Assembly: GCA_022563655.1 (NCBI GenBank)
Contig: JADFMW010000070.1
Coordinates: forward strand, 1-10,827
Origin: Pseudomonadota bacterium
Lineage (GTDB): Bacteria; Pseudomonadota; Alphaproteobacteria; JAAXGF01
Direction: 5' to 3'
DNA length: 10,827 bases
This document shows positions 1 through 9,120 of this stretch, piece by piece (positions within the stretch are counted from its first letter, which is position 1; every line of letters starts with the position of its first letter). A model generated the notes under the pieces. That model had not been told where the DNA came from. It saw only the letters and a list, made by a program, of their open reading frames with translations, and searched no databases. The position numbers were made by a program, and so were the translations under genes.

Positions 1-267
1 CTTCGCAATCGCCCCTCCTATCCGGCCGATACCGATGATGCCCATCGTCTTATCGAATACTTCGGAGCCCATGAACTTTTTCCGGTCCCAACGGCCTGCC
101 TGCATAGAAGCGTGCGCCGCGGGGATATTCCGGCAAAGCGAAAAAAGAAGCGCGAACGCATGTTCGCACGTGGAAATCGTATTTCCCCCCGGTGTATTCA
201 TCACGACGATACCCTCACGGGTGGCAGCCGCCAAATCGATGTTATCGACGCCGACCCCGGCGCGGCC
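1..267 (-). CDS. serA: D-3-phosphoglycerate dehydrogenase, internal fragment (open at both ends)
   Basis: Read on the minus strand, the 89 codons from 267 down to 1 give an uninterrupted piece of SerA, the NAD-dependent enzyme that oxidises 3-phosphoglycerate in the first step of serine synthesis. Visible motifs in order are GRAGVGVDNID, NTPGGNTISTCEHAFALL, AGRWDRKKFMG and the start of the Rossmann NAD site, GIIGIGRIGG. That order matches the family. The N-terminal ~70 residues and everything after the GxGxxG loop are missing: the 3' side runs off the window edge, and the 5' side ends where the addB sequence begins. By hand count about 60 of 89 third positions are G or C, well below the near-saturated GC3 of addA, so this piece may come from another genome or region. 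The family call is firm. Whether the fragment belongs here is doubtful. Confidence 0.85.
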
Positions 268-975
268 GAACGCGGCAGCTTCGTCCACAACGCCCTCGAG
301 CTCTTCGTCGGCGCCTATCCCGACGCGCTGCCCGCCAATGCCTACGAGCGCCTGATCGAGTGCGGCCGCGAGGCGTTCGCGCCGGCGCTCGACCGGCCCG
401 CGGTGTGGGCCTTCTGGTGGCCGCGGTTCGAGCGCATCGCGCGTTGGTTCGTCGAGACCGAGCGCGCCCGGCGCGACGGGCTGGCGGCAATCGCCAGCGA
501 AGTCCCCGGCCGGCTCGAAATTGCCGCCCCCGCGGGCGCCTTCACGCTCGTCGCCAGGGCCGACCGCATCGAGCGCCGAACCGGCGGCGGCCTCGTCATC
601 ATCGACTACAAGACCGGCTCGGTTCCCTTAGGAAAGGAAATCGCGCACGGCTTCGCCCCCCAGCTACCGCTCGAGGCGGCGATCGCCGCCGCCGGCGGTT
701 TCGACGGCGTGGCCGCCGCGGCGGTGGACGAGATCGCACATTGGCACCTGAGCGGTGGCGAACCGGCGGGAGAATTGAAGCCGGTGAAGGGCGACGCCGC
801 CGAGCTGGCGGCGCGGGCGCACGCCGGCCTGGCGCGCCTGATCGCCGAGTTCGACGACCCGGCCACCCCCTACCACGCCATGCCCGACCCCGAACATCCG
901 CTGGCCTTCAACGATTACGCCCATCTCGCGCGGATCAAGGAATGGGCCGACTTGGATGGCGGAGACGGCCCGTGA
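247..975 (+). CDS. addB: Double-strand break repair protein AddB, C-terminal part only
   Basis: This is the last ~240 residues of AddB, the partner of AddA in the helicase-nuclease that resects double-strand breaks; the usual full length is about 1000 residues. The recognisable sequence starts at DADPGAAERG, followed by a PD-(D/E)XK nuclease core: ARADRIERR, VIIDYKTG (Asp and Lys ligand/catalytic residues) and the QLPLEAAIA helix. It ends in the NDYAHLARIKEW tail that I associate with alphaproteobacterial AddB. The C-terminal cysteine cluster that binds Fe-S in Bacillus-type AddB is absent from the visible part; the only cysteine is in LIECGRE. The inactivated helicase-like N-terminal domains are missing because the sequence switches to a reversed serA piece upstream, so no native start exists here. 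An open frame continues upstream to 112, but that part is an antisense shadow of serA. The stop overlaps the addA start. Confidence 0.87.
   Translation, partial: DADPGAAERGSFVHNALELFVGAYPDALPANAYERLIECGREAFAPALDRPAVWAFWWPRFERIARWFVETERARRDGLAAIASEVPGRLEIAAPAGAFTLVARADRIERRTGGGLVIIDYKTGSVPLGKEIAHGFAPQLPLEAAIAAAGGFDGVAAAAVDEIAHWHLSGGEPAGELKPVKGDAAELAARAHAGLARLIAEFDDPATPYHAMPDPEHPLAFNDYAHLARIKEWADLDGGDGP
961..964 (+). promoter_or_regulatory. Ribosome binding site deciding the addA start
   Basis: GGAG lies inside the end of addB, seven bases before the GTG at 972 and thirteen before the ATG at 978. The spacing favours GTG 972, whose first bases overlap the addB stop as GTGA. Confidence 0.5.
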
Positions 976-3900
976 CGATGCCCGACGCCGCCACGCCGCA
1001 GCCCTATGTCAGCAAGGACCAGCGCCTTGCGGCCGACCCGGCGGCTTCGGTCTGGGTCGCCGCTTCGGCCGGCTCGGGCAAGACCAAGGCGCTCACCGAC
1101 CGGGTTCTCAGGCTGCTGCTCGACGGCGCGGCGCCCCAGCGCCTGCTGTGCCTCACATTCACCCGCGCCGCGGCGGCCGAGATGGCCAACCGCGTCAACC
1201 GCGAGCTCGGCAAGTGGGCCTTGCAGGCGGACGACGCCCTCGACGCCGAGATCGAGACACTCACCGGCGTGGCGCCCGACGGCGCGTTGCGCGACCGCGC
1301 GCGGCGTCAGTTCGCCACCGTGCTCGATGCCCCGGGCGGGCTCAAGATCATGACCATCCACGCCTTCTGCCAGTCGCTCTTGGGCCGCTTTCCCCTCGAA
1401 GCCGGGATCGCGCCCCATTTCGACGTGCTCGACGATCGCAGCGCCGCCGAGCTCTTGTTCGACGCCCAGACGGCGGTGCTGGCCCGCGCCCGCGCCGGCG
1501 GCGACGCCGACCTCGCGGCGGCGATCGATACCGTCGCCTTGCACGCCGGCGAGGAATCCTTCGGCGAGCTCATGGCCAAGTTGCGGGGACTGCGCGTGCG
1601 CCTGCGCCGGCTGCTGAAAACACACGAGAAGGACGGCCTCGCCGGCGTGATCGCCGCCACCTGCCGGCTCCTCGACGTCGATCCCGAGGAGACGCCCGAG
1701 AACGTAATTGCCGCGGCGTGCGCCGAGGGTGCCTTCAACCGCGCCGCGCTCGCCGCCGCCTGCCGCGCGCTTGCGGGCGGCACCGATGCGGAGCGCGCGC
1801 GGGGCGAACGCGTCGCGCGCTGGCTCGCCGCGCCCAAGCACGACCGGCTGGCCGGCTTCGACGACTACAGGCTGGTCTACCTCACGGCCGCCGACCAACC
1901 CCGCCAAGAGAGCGGGCTGATGACCAAGGCGCGGCGCGAAGGCGACCCGCGGGCCTTCGATGCGTTGCTTACCGAGCAGGAAGGGCTGGCGCGGACCATC
2001 GAGCGGCGCAACGCCGCCATCACGGCCCGCGCCACCACGGCGCTGCTGCGTCTCGGCGACGCCATGCTCGCCGAATACGACCGCCGGAAGCTCGCCCGCG
2101 CCCGGCTCGACTACGACGATCTCATCCTCAAGGCGGCCAGACTGCTCACGGACGAGGCGGCAAACGCCGCCTGGGTGCTCTACAAGCTCGACGGCGGCAT
2201 CGACCACATCCTGGTCGACGAGGCCCAGGATACCAGCCCCGAGCAGTGGCAGGTCATCGCCGCCCTGGCCGACGAGTTCTTCACCGGCAAGGGCGCCCGC
2301 GAGGGCCTGCGCACGGTCTTCGTCGTCGGCGACGAGAAGCAGTCGATCTTCAGCTTCCAGGGCGCCGATCTGCGCGAGCTGGAACGTATGCGCGCCGCCT
2401 TCCGCGCGCGCGTCGAGGCGGCCGAGCAGGCCTGGAACGAGGTCGGGCTCGGACGATCGTTCCGCTCGACGGCCGCGGTGCTGCGCGCCGTCGACACGGT
2501 GTTCGCCAGGCCATCGGCAAGCGACGGCGTGGCTTTCGCCGACCACGCCATCAGCCACGAGTCGCACCGCCAGGGCCATGCCGGCCGGGTCGAGCTGTGG
2601 CCCCTGGTCACGCCGGCCGAGGCCGCGCCTCGCGCCTCCTGGTTGCCGCCGACCACGCGCTTCGAGAGCGACAGCCCGCGGACCCGCCTCGCCCGCCACG
2701 TCGCCGCCACCATCCATGGCTGGATCGACAACGGCGAACGGCTCGAGGCACGCGACCGCGCGATCCGCCCCGGCGACGTCCTGGTGCTGGTGCGCACGCG
2801 CACGGCTTTCGTCGCCGAGCTGATACGGGCGCTCAAGTCGCGCGGCGTGGCCGTCGCCGGCACCGACCGCATGGTGCTGAGCGACCAGATCGCGGTCATG
2901 GACCTGATGGCCCTGGGCCACTTCCTGTTGCTGCCCGAGGACGACCTGACGCTGGCCACGGTACTCAAGGGGCCGCTCATGGGAGTCGGCGAGGACCAAC
3001 TGTTCGACCTCGCCCACGGCCGCGGCGAGGAAACCCTGTGGCGGACGCTGACCCGCCGGCGCGGCGAAAACGACGCCTTCGGGCGCGCCCATGGCGACCT
3101 CGCCGCGCTGCTCGCCCGCGCCGACTTCGTACCGCCCTACGAGCTCTTCGCCGATGTGCTGGCGGCGCGCGGCGGTCGGCGCAAGCTGGTCTCGCGCCTC
3201 GGCCCCGACGCCAACGACCCGATCGACGAGTTCCTGGCCCAGGCGCTCGCCTACGAGCGTAGCGGGCCGCCCTCGCTGCAAGGCTTCCTCCACTGGTTCG
3301 CCGCCGGCGAGGTCGAGATCAAGCGCGACCTCGACCAGGGCCGCGACGAAGTCCGGGTGATGACCGTGCACGGGGCCAAGGGCCTCGAGGCGCCCATCGT
3401 TATCCTGCCCGACACCACTTCGCTGCCCCATGCCGGCGGCGTCCAGGTGCTGTGGCACGACGCCGATACCGGTGCCGATACCGGTAGTAATGGGGGCGGC
3501 GCCGAGGCGCTGCTCTGGCCCGGGCGCGCAGGCTTCGGCGAGGCGCGCTGCCGCGCCGCCCGCATCGCCATGCGAGAGCGCGACCTGCAGGAATACCGCC
3601 GCCTGCTCTATGTCGCCATGACGCGCGCCGAGGACCGCCTCTATATCGCCGGCTGGCAAGGGCGCAACGCCGTCCCCGATGACTGCTGGTACCGGCTCGC
3701 CGAGGCCGCGCTGGCCGACATCGCCGAGCCCTTCGACTTCGCGGCCTGGGAGGGCGACGGCCTGCGCCTGGTCGACCGCCAGACGCGCAAGCCGGCCCGC
3801 GACGCGGCCGCGCGCGTCCCCGCGGCGGACGCCGGGCCGCTGCCCAGATTCGCGCGCGAAGCGGCGAAGCCCGAGCCGGCGCCGCCGCGCCCGCTGGCCC

Positions 3901-4457
3901 CGTCGCGCCCGGCCGAGCTCGAACCGGCCGTGCTCTCGCCGCTCGCCGAGGGACCGGGCGAGGCGCGCTTCCTGCGCGGGCGCCTGATCCACCGGCTGCT
4001 GCAGACCCTGCCCGAGCTTGCGCCCGAGGCGCGCGCCGAGGAGTGCCGCCGCTTCCTCGCGCGGCCGGGCCACGGCCTCGGCGCAGACGCGCGCGACGAG
4101 ATCGCCGCCGAGGTGCTCGCGGTGCTCGACGATGAGCGCTTCGCCGCCCTGTTCGGGCCATCGAGCCGCGCCGAGGTGCCGCTGGTCGGCGTCGTCGACG
4201 GCGCCGTCGTCGCCGGCCAAGTGGACCGCCTGGTCGTAAGCGACGACGCGGTCATGGTGGTGGACTTCAAGACCAACCGGCCGGCGCCCGAGCGCGCGGC
4301 CGACATCCCACCGGCCTACCTCGCCCAAATGGCCGCGTATCGCGCCGTGCTCGCGCTGATTTATCCTGGCAGACCAATCCGTTGCGCGCTGCTGTGGACC
4401 GACGGGCCACGCCTGGTCGAGCTCGACGACGCCGTGCCCGCCGGTCGAGCGCCTTGA
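972..4457 (+). CDS. addA: Double-strand break repair helicase-nuclease subunit AddA
   Basis: Complete AddA, about 1161 residues, a typical length for alphaproteobacterial members. It is a UvrD/RecB-like superfamily 1A helicase with a C-terminal RecB-type nuclease. With AddB it unwinds and trims broken DNA ends and feeds recombination. Motifs in order: Walker A ASAGSGKT (around 32-38), LTFTRAAAAEM, Walker B VDEAQD (416-420 is DEAQD), VVGDEKQSIFSFQGAD, RSFRST, VMTVHGAKGLEAP and YVAMTRAED (880-888). The nuclease carries GRLIHRLL, then VDR (D1085) and VDFKT (D1098, K1100), so both activities look intact. The start is taken as GTG 972, overlapping the addB stop (GTGA) with GGAG seven bases upstream; ATG 978 is the alternative and would remove two residues. 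The four-base overlap suggests translational coupling to addB. Confidence 0.96.
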   Translation: MTMPDAATPQPYVSKDQRLAADPAASVWVAASAGSGKTKALTDRVLRLLLDGAAPQRLLCLTFTRAAAAEMANRVNRELGKWALQADDALDAEIETLTGVAPDGALRDRARRQFATVLDAPGGLKIMTIHAFCQSLLGRFPLEAGIAPHFDVLDDRSAAELLFDAQTAVLARARAGGDADLAAAIDTVALHAGEESFGELMAKLRGLRVRLRRLLKTHEKDGLAGVIAATCRLLDVDPEETPENVIAAACAEGAFNRAALAAACRALAGGTDAERARGERVARWLAAPKHDRLAGFDDYRLVYLTAADQPRQESGLMTKARREGDPRAFDALLTEQEGLARTIERRNAAITARATTALLRLGDAMLAEYDRRKLARARLDYDDLILKAARLLTDEAANAAWVLYKLDGGIDHILVDEAQDTSPEQWQVIAALADEFFTGKGAREGLRTVFVVGDEKQSIFSFQGADLRELERMRAAFRARVEAAEQAWNEVGLGRSFRSTAAVLRAVDTVFARPSASDGVAFADHAISHESHRQGHAGRVELWPLVTPAEAAPRASWLPPTTRFESDSPRTRLARHVAATIHGWIDNGERLEARDRAIRPGDVLVLVRTRTAFVAELIRALKSRGVAVAGTDRMVLSDQIAVMDLMALGHFLLLPEDDLTLATVLKGPLMGVGEDQLFDLAHGRGEETLWRTLTRRRGENDAFGRAHGDLAALLARADFVPPYELFADVLAARGGRRKLVSRLGPDANDPIDEFLAQALAYERSGPPSLQGFLHWFAAGEVEIKRDLDQGRDEVRVMTVHGAKGLEAPIVILPDTTSLPHAGGVQVLWHDADTGADTGSNGGGAEALLWPGRAGFGEARCRAARIAMRERDLQEYRRLLYVAMTRAEDRLYIAGWQGRNAVPDDCWYRLAEAALADIAEPFDFAAWEGDGLRLVDRQTRKPARDAAARVPAADAGPLPRFAREAAKPEPAPPRPLAPSRPAELEPAVLSPLAEGPGEARFLRGRLIHRLLQTLPELAPEARAEECRRFLARPGHGLGADARDEIAAEVLAVLDDERFAALFGPSSRAEVPLVGVVDGAVVAGQVDRLVVSDDAVMVVDFKTNRPAPERAADIPPAYLAQMAAYRAVLALIYPGRPIRCALLWTDGPRLVELDDAVPAGRAP
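3462..3485 (+). repeat. addA: 12-bp perfect tandem duplication inside addA
   Basis: The unit gccgataccggt occurs twice back to back and keeps the reading frame, encoding ADTGADTG followed by SNGGG. It lies between helicase motifs V and VI, in what is probably a surface loop, and should not disturb the core fold. Confidence 0.8.
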
Positions 4458-4551
4458 CGCTCCCCCCATCGCTCCCTAGATTCGCCTCGCACAGAGCGAT
4501 TGCAACGGCATCCGGCGCGGGCATCGGGCGCATCGGGCAGAGGACATTCCC

Positions 4552-4893
4552 ATGGGCATTTCACACGTCAGCGACGACTCTTTCGAGCGCGACGTCCTTA
4601 AGGCGAGCGACCCGGTGCTGGTTGATTTCTGGGCCGAGTGGTGCGCCCCGTGCATCCAGATCGCTCCGGCCCTCGAAGAGCTCGCGAAGGAGATGACCGA
4701 CAAGGTCAACGTCGCCAAGCTCAACGTCGACGACAACCCCGTCACGCCCACGAAGTATGGGGTGCGCGGCATCCCCACGCTGATGCTCTTCAAGGACGGT
4801 CAGGTCGCCGCCACCAAGGTCGGGGCCGTGAGCAAGGCTAAGCTGTTCGAGTGGGTCGCAACGGTCCTATGGGAGGACGCCGACGCGCCCTAG
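4552..4893 (+). CDS. trxA: Thioredoxin with WCAPC active site
   Basis: A 113-residue cytosolic thioredoxin, the usual single-domain size, reducing protein disulfides with electrons from thioredoxin reductase. Visible features: FERDVLKASDPVLVDFWAEW, the redox pair C31 and C34, the buried Asp (D25), the KLNVDDNP strand and the cis-proline loop GIPT (P75). The active site reads WCAPC instead of the canonical WCGPC, and the residue after the second cysteine is Ile, where many thioredoxins have Lys or Arg. The ATG at 4552 is preceded by AGAGGA (4539-4544) with a seven-base spacer. It sits 94 bases behind addA; a trxA next to addA is a familiar alphaproteobacterial arrangement, usually followed by folC, which is not here. 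The family is certain. The symbol is given by position and type, though other thioredoxin paralogues could exist in the genome. Confidence 0.93.
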   Translation: MGISHVSDDSFERDVLKASDPVLVDFWAEWCAPCIQIAPALEELAKEMTDKVNVAKLNVDDNPVTPTKYGVRGIPTLMLFKDGQVAATKVGAVSKAKLFEWVATVLWEDADAP

Positions 4894-4904
4894 GCGGCGC
4901 TTTT
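4885..4904 (+). terminator. Possible rho-independent terminator of trxA
   Basis: GCGCC (4885-4889) can pair with GGCGC (4896-4900) around a six-base loop, followed directly by TTTT. The stem begins inside the last codons of trxA and includes its stop. The stem is short and the T run is only four, so this is tentative; such hairpins also arise by chance in GC-rich DNA. Confidence 0.35.
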
Positions 4905-5005
4905 CACCCTCCCGGCGCCCCCCGGCCGGTGTGGAGATGTAGTGCTGGAATTGGTTTGGCGCTTGGCCTAGTGTAGCGGCGGGCCGCGCCTAGCGAGGTT
5001 TGACA

Positions 5006-5566
5006 ATGAGCGACGGCGAGACCGAGCAAGAGCCCCCGATGGAGGAGATCCTTGCCTCCATCCGCCGCATAATTTCCGAAAACGCCGAAGACGACGACCC
5101 GGCGAAGAAGGAGGCTGGCGCCGAACCCGGCGAGGTGCTGGAACTCACCCAGATGATCAAGGAAGACGGATCTATGGTCGATCTTACCAAAGAAGAGTCC
5201 GAGCCGGAATCGGAGCCCGAGACCGAGACCGAGCCCGAGCCCGAGCCCGAGACCAAGACCAAGACCGAGCCTGTGGCGGCGGAGCCGGCGGCCGAACCCG
5301 AGTCTGACGACGAGCGGCTGGTCTCCACCGCCGCCGCCGACGCGGCCAGCAAACCGTTCGCCGACCTCGCTCGTGTGGCGGAACCTGAGCCGGCGCCCGC
5401 CACGGGCCCAACCTTCGGCGATAGCGGGCGCACGGTGGAAGATCTCGTGATGGAGCTGATGCGACCGATGCTGCGCGAGTGGCTCGATGACAACCTGCCG
5501 CCCCTGGTCGAGCGCCTCGTACAGAAGGAAATCCGCTACCTGGTTCGCCGCTCCGAGCCCGAATGA
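5006..5566 (+). CDS. popZ: PopZ-like polar organising protein (DUF2497 family)
   Basis: A 186-residue acidic protein with PopZ architecture. PopZ forms polymeric condensates at the cell poles of alphaproteobacteria and anchors the chromosome origin through ParB and several cell-cycle regulators. The N-terminal helix PPMEEILASIRRIISE (10-25) is the client-binding segment. A second short conserved stretch VLELTQMI (44-51) follows, then a Pro/Glu-rich linker (about 63-89) and a C-terminal helical oligomerisation region from TVEDLVMELMRPMLREWLDD (143-162) through LPPLVERLVQKEIRYLVRR (164-182). The start is ATG 5006 with GAGG (4995-4998) seven bases upstream; an in-frame TTG at 5000 lacks this spacing. 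It lies 115 bases ahead of valS, a pairing common in alphaproteobacteria. The assignment rests on both terminal motifs and synteny. Lineage-specific DUF2497 proteins need not share every Caulobacter PopZ role. Confidence 0.88.
   Translation: MSDGETEQEPPMEEILASIRRIISENAEDDDPAKKEAGAEPGEVLELTQMIKEDGSMVDLTKEESEPESEPETETEPEPEPETKTKTEPVAAEPAAEPESDDERLVSTAAADAASKPFADLARVAEPEPAPATGPTFGDSGRTVEDLVMELMRPMLREWLDDNLPPLVERLVQKEIRYLVRRSEPE
5195..5272 (+). repeat. popZ: Hexanucleotide-like repeat coding the PopZ acidic linker
   Basis: A run of GAG codons alternating with CCC/CCG/ACC/TCC (gagccc, gagacc units), later with two aagacc variants. It encodes alternating Glu with Pro, Thr or Ser and then Lys-Thr. 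Because units are multiples of three bases, slippage would change linker length without breaking the frame. Confidence 0.75.
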
Positions 5567-5589
5567 CCGGCCCCGAATGATCGCCCCGG

Positions 5590-5641
5590 GGGCGCCCGAC
5601 CGGGGCGCCCGGCCGGGACGCCCGGCCGGGGCGCCCGCCCC
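5590..5641 (+). repeat. Four 13-bp tandem units between popZ and valS
   Basis: Four successive 13-base units occupy 5590-5602, 5603-5615, 5616-5628 and 5629-5641, with consensus gggcgcccggccg. Units 1-3 differ from the consensus at no more than one base each; unit 4 diverges at its end. The unit junctions create the perfect palindrome cccggccggg twice (5608-5617 and 5621-5630). The block lies in the 115-base popZ-valS gap and would fold strongly in RNA. An effect on valS expression is conceivable but only inferred; there is no T run to make it a classic terminator. Confidence 0.75.
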
Positions 5642-5681
5642 ATCGCCCCAGCGCATCGTGTCCCACGTCAAACGTTGAGTG

Positions 5682-8365
<2,684 letters not shown>

Positions 8366-8369
<4 letters not shown>

Positions 8370-8467
8370 CGGCCAAGCCGGGCCCCACTTCGCGCCCGCA
8401 AGACCCCGGCCGCGGCGTGAGCGGTTCGTTTGCCCCGGTGGCGCCCTGTGGCGTCTGACGGCCAAGC
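8366..8467. repeat. 13-bp direct repeat flanking the bases just after valS
   Basis: ctgacggccaagc occurs at 8366-8378, spanning the valS stop codon, and again at 8455-8467. The copies are separated by 76 bases with no recognisable gene. Such a pair could mark a small duplication or insertion, or be chance in GC-rich sequence. Confidence 0.45.
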
Positions 8468-8570
8468 AAACCCCATGTTGCCGATCCATTATTCCGACTG
8501 ACGGGGGCCTCTCTTCCCCGCGCCGCGCCGGTGTGCCTCGGGTGGACGAGGCCCGCACCGGGCGGCGGGC
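8370..8570. other. Post-valS spacer without a supportable gene
   Basis: GC-rich and open in several frames, but no translation resembles a protein family. No hairpin followed by a T run is evident that would serve as a clear valS terminator. The only structure noted is the 13-bp direct repeat. Confidence 0.5.
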
Positions 8571-8744
8571 ATGCCGGCGACGAACACGCCGCGCACGGCG
8601 GCGGAAGATATCTCTCCTTCGTGGTCTGCGGCGCCGGTCAGCGTCGCCTTTCGCGTCGAAACGAACGGCGTCGGCCCGCCCGCCGTGCAGGGAATATTCG
8701 ATCTGCTCCAGTTCGAAAGGGATGATTCCGATACCAACAAGTAA
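8571..8744 (+). CDS. Doubtful small ORF or gene remnant (57 residues)
   Basis: ATG 8571 to TAA 8742-8744 encodes 57 residues. The second half (PVSVAFRVETNGVGPPAVQ and then GIFDLLQFERDD) looks more protein-like than other frames here, and third positions are mostly G or C. The frame is open upstream to a stop at 8499. No Shine-Dalgarno is visible, no family is recognised, and an 83-residue frame on the other strand covers the same bases. The stop lies in the first unit of the 26-bp repeat block. It could be the surviving 3' end of a decayed gene; no function is proposed. Confidence 0.25.
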   Translation: MPATNTPRTAAEDISPSWSAAPVSVAFRVETNGVGPPAVQGIFDLLQFERDDSDTNK

Positions 8745-8868
8745 TTTATTAAAATTTTAGCGAAAAATCATTTATTAAGGCTATATCGATAAATAACGTG
8801 TAAAGTCTATGACCACAAATCATTTGCTAAATCTAAATCCATAAATCATTTGTTAAATAAGCTCTCGT
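8739..8868. repeat. AT-rich block of five degenerate 26-bp tandem units
   Basis: Units start at 8739, 8765, 8791, 8817 and 8843, each exactly 26 bases. The first 14 bases follow the core aaatcatttrytaa. Units 2, 4 and 5 match it exactly apart from the two variable positions, unit 1 matches 12 of 14 and unit 3 about 10 of 14. The second halves are looser, for example ggctatatcgat against atctaaatccat. The block is strikingly AT-rich beside ~70% GC neighbours. Spaced AT-rich direct repeats of this size are typical of iterons or arrays of protein-binding sites, but no replication initiator gene is present to support an origin. A decayed satellite is the alternative. Confidence 0.65.
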
Positions 8869-9109
8869 ATTCTTCGGCATCAGCCCAGGTTCGACCGTTC
8901 TCTTCCCGGTTTGACTGTCCACAGAGCAGGTTTGCGGTCGGGTTCGGCTTGCGAGTCTTACGCTCGACTGGCTCCGGCTGGGGCAACGGGCACGGGACGA
9001 CTGGCGATTGTGCAACTGCGACGCATTGCAAAAAAACAGATGCAAAAACCTACAAACCATGGTATTGGATGTGCGTCAGGGTGGAATCAGGACCAAGTTC
9101 AACAGGTCC
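8869..9109. other. Leader region upstream of the M23-like gene
   Basis: No gene is supported. The frame of the downstream gene stays open back to a TTG at 8911 and contains an ATG at 9040, but neither has a Shine-Dalgarno. A stretch at 8915-8923 (ctgtccaca) matches 7 of 9 bases of the DnaA box TTATCCACA, which is weak. I see no convincing -35/-10 pair. Confidence 0.4.
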
Positions 9110-9114
9110 GGAGG
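9110..9114 (+). promoter_or_regulatory. Ribosome binding site deciding the start of the M23-like gene
   Basis: A perfect GGAGG sits six bases before GTG 9121. It is the only good Shine-Dalgarno for this frame. The next in-frame ATG, GTG or TTG after 9121 is the GTG at 9355, within the hydrophobic segment. This makes GTG 9121 the preferred start and puts the 18-bp repeat array inside the protein. Confidence 0.65.
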
Positions 9115-9120
9115 CGCAAT

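Noticed and set aside
112..246. Apparent N-terminal extension of AddB before position 247
   Set aside because: The bases are the antisense of conserved SerA motifs, and the translated residues do not resemble AddB. The frame is open only by chance.
915..4469. Very long minus-strand open frame (1184 codons) opposite addA
   Set aside because: It is a GC-skew shadow of addA. It has no family-like motifs, whereas the plus strand carries every helicase and nuclease motif.
4905..5005. Sigma70-like promoter for popZ (TTGGTT at 4951 region)
   Set aside because: No -10 hexamer at acceptable spacing could be matched; only vague similarity.
8739..8868. CRISPR array
   Set aside because: The 26-base units follow each other without unique spacers, they are degenerate, and no cas gene is present.
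8846..9031. Minus-strand 61-residue frame ending ADAEEYESLFNK
   Set aside because: The end looks somewhat protein-like, but the frame has no ATG (only TTG), a stop shortly upstream, no ribosome site and no recognisable family. It is mentioned only in connection with the repeat block.
8911..9120. Earlier starts (TTG 8911 or ATG 9040) for the M23-like gene
   Set aside because: Neither has a Shine-Dalgarno and the added residues look random, while GTG 9121 has GGAGG at ideal spacing.
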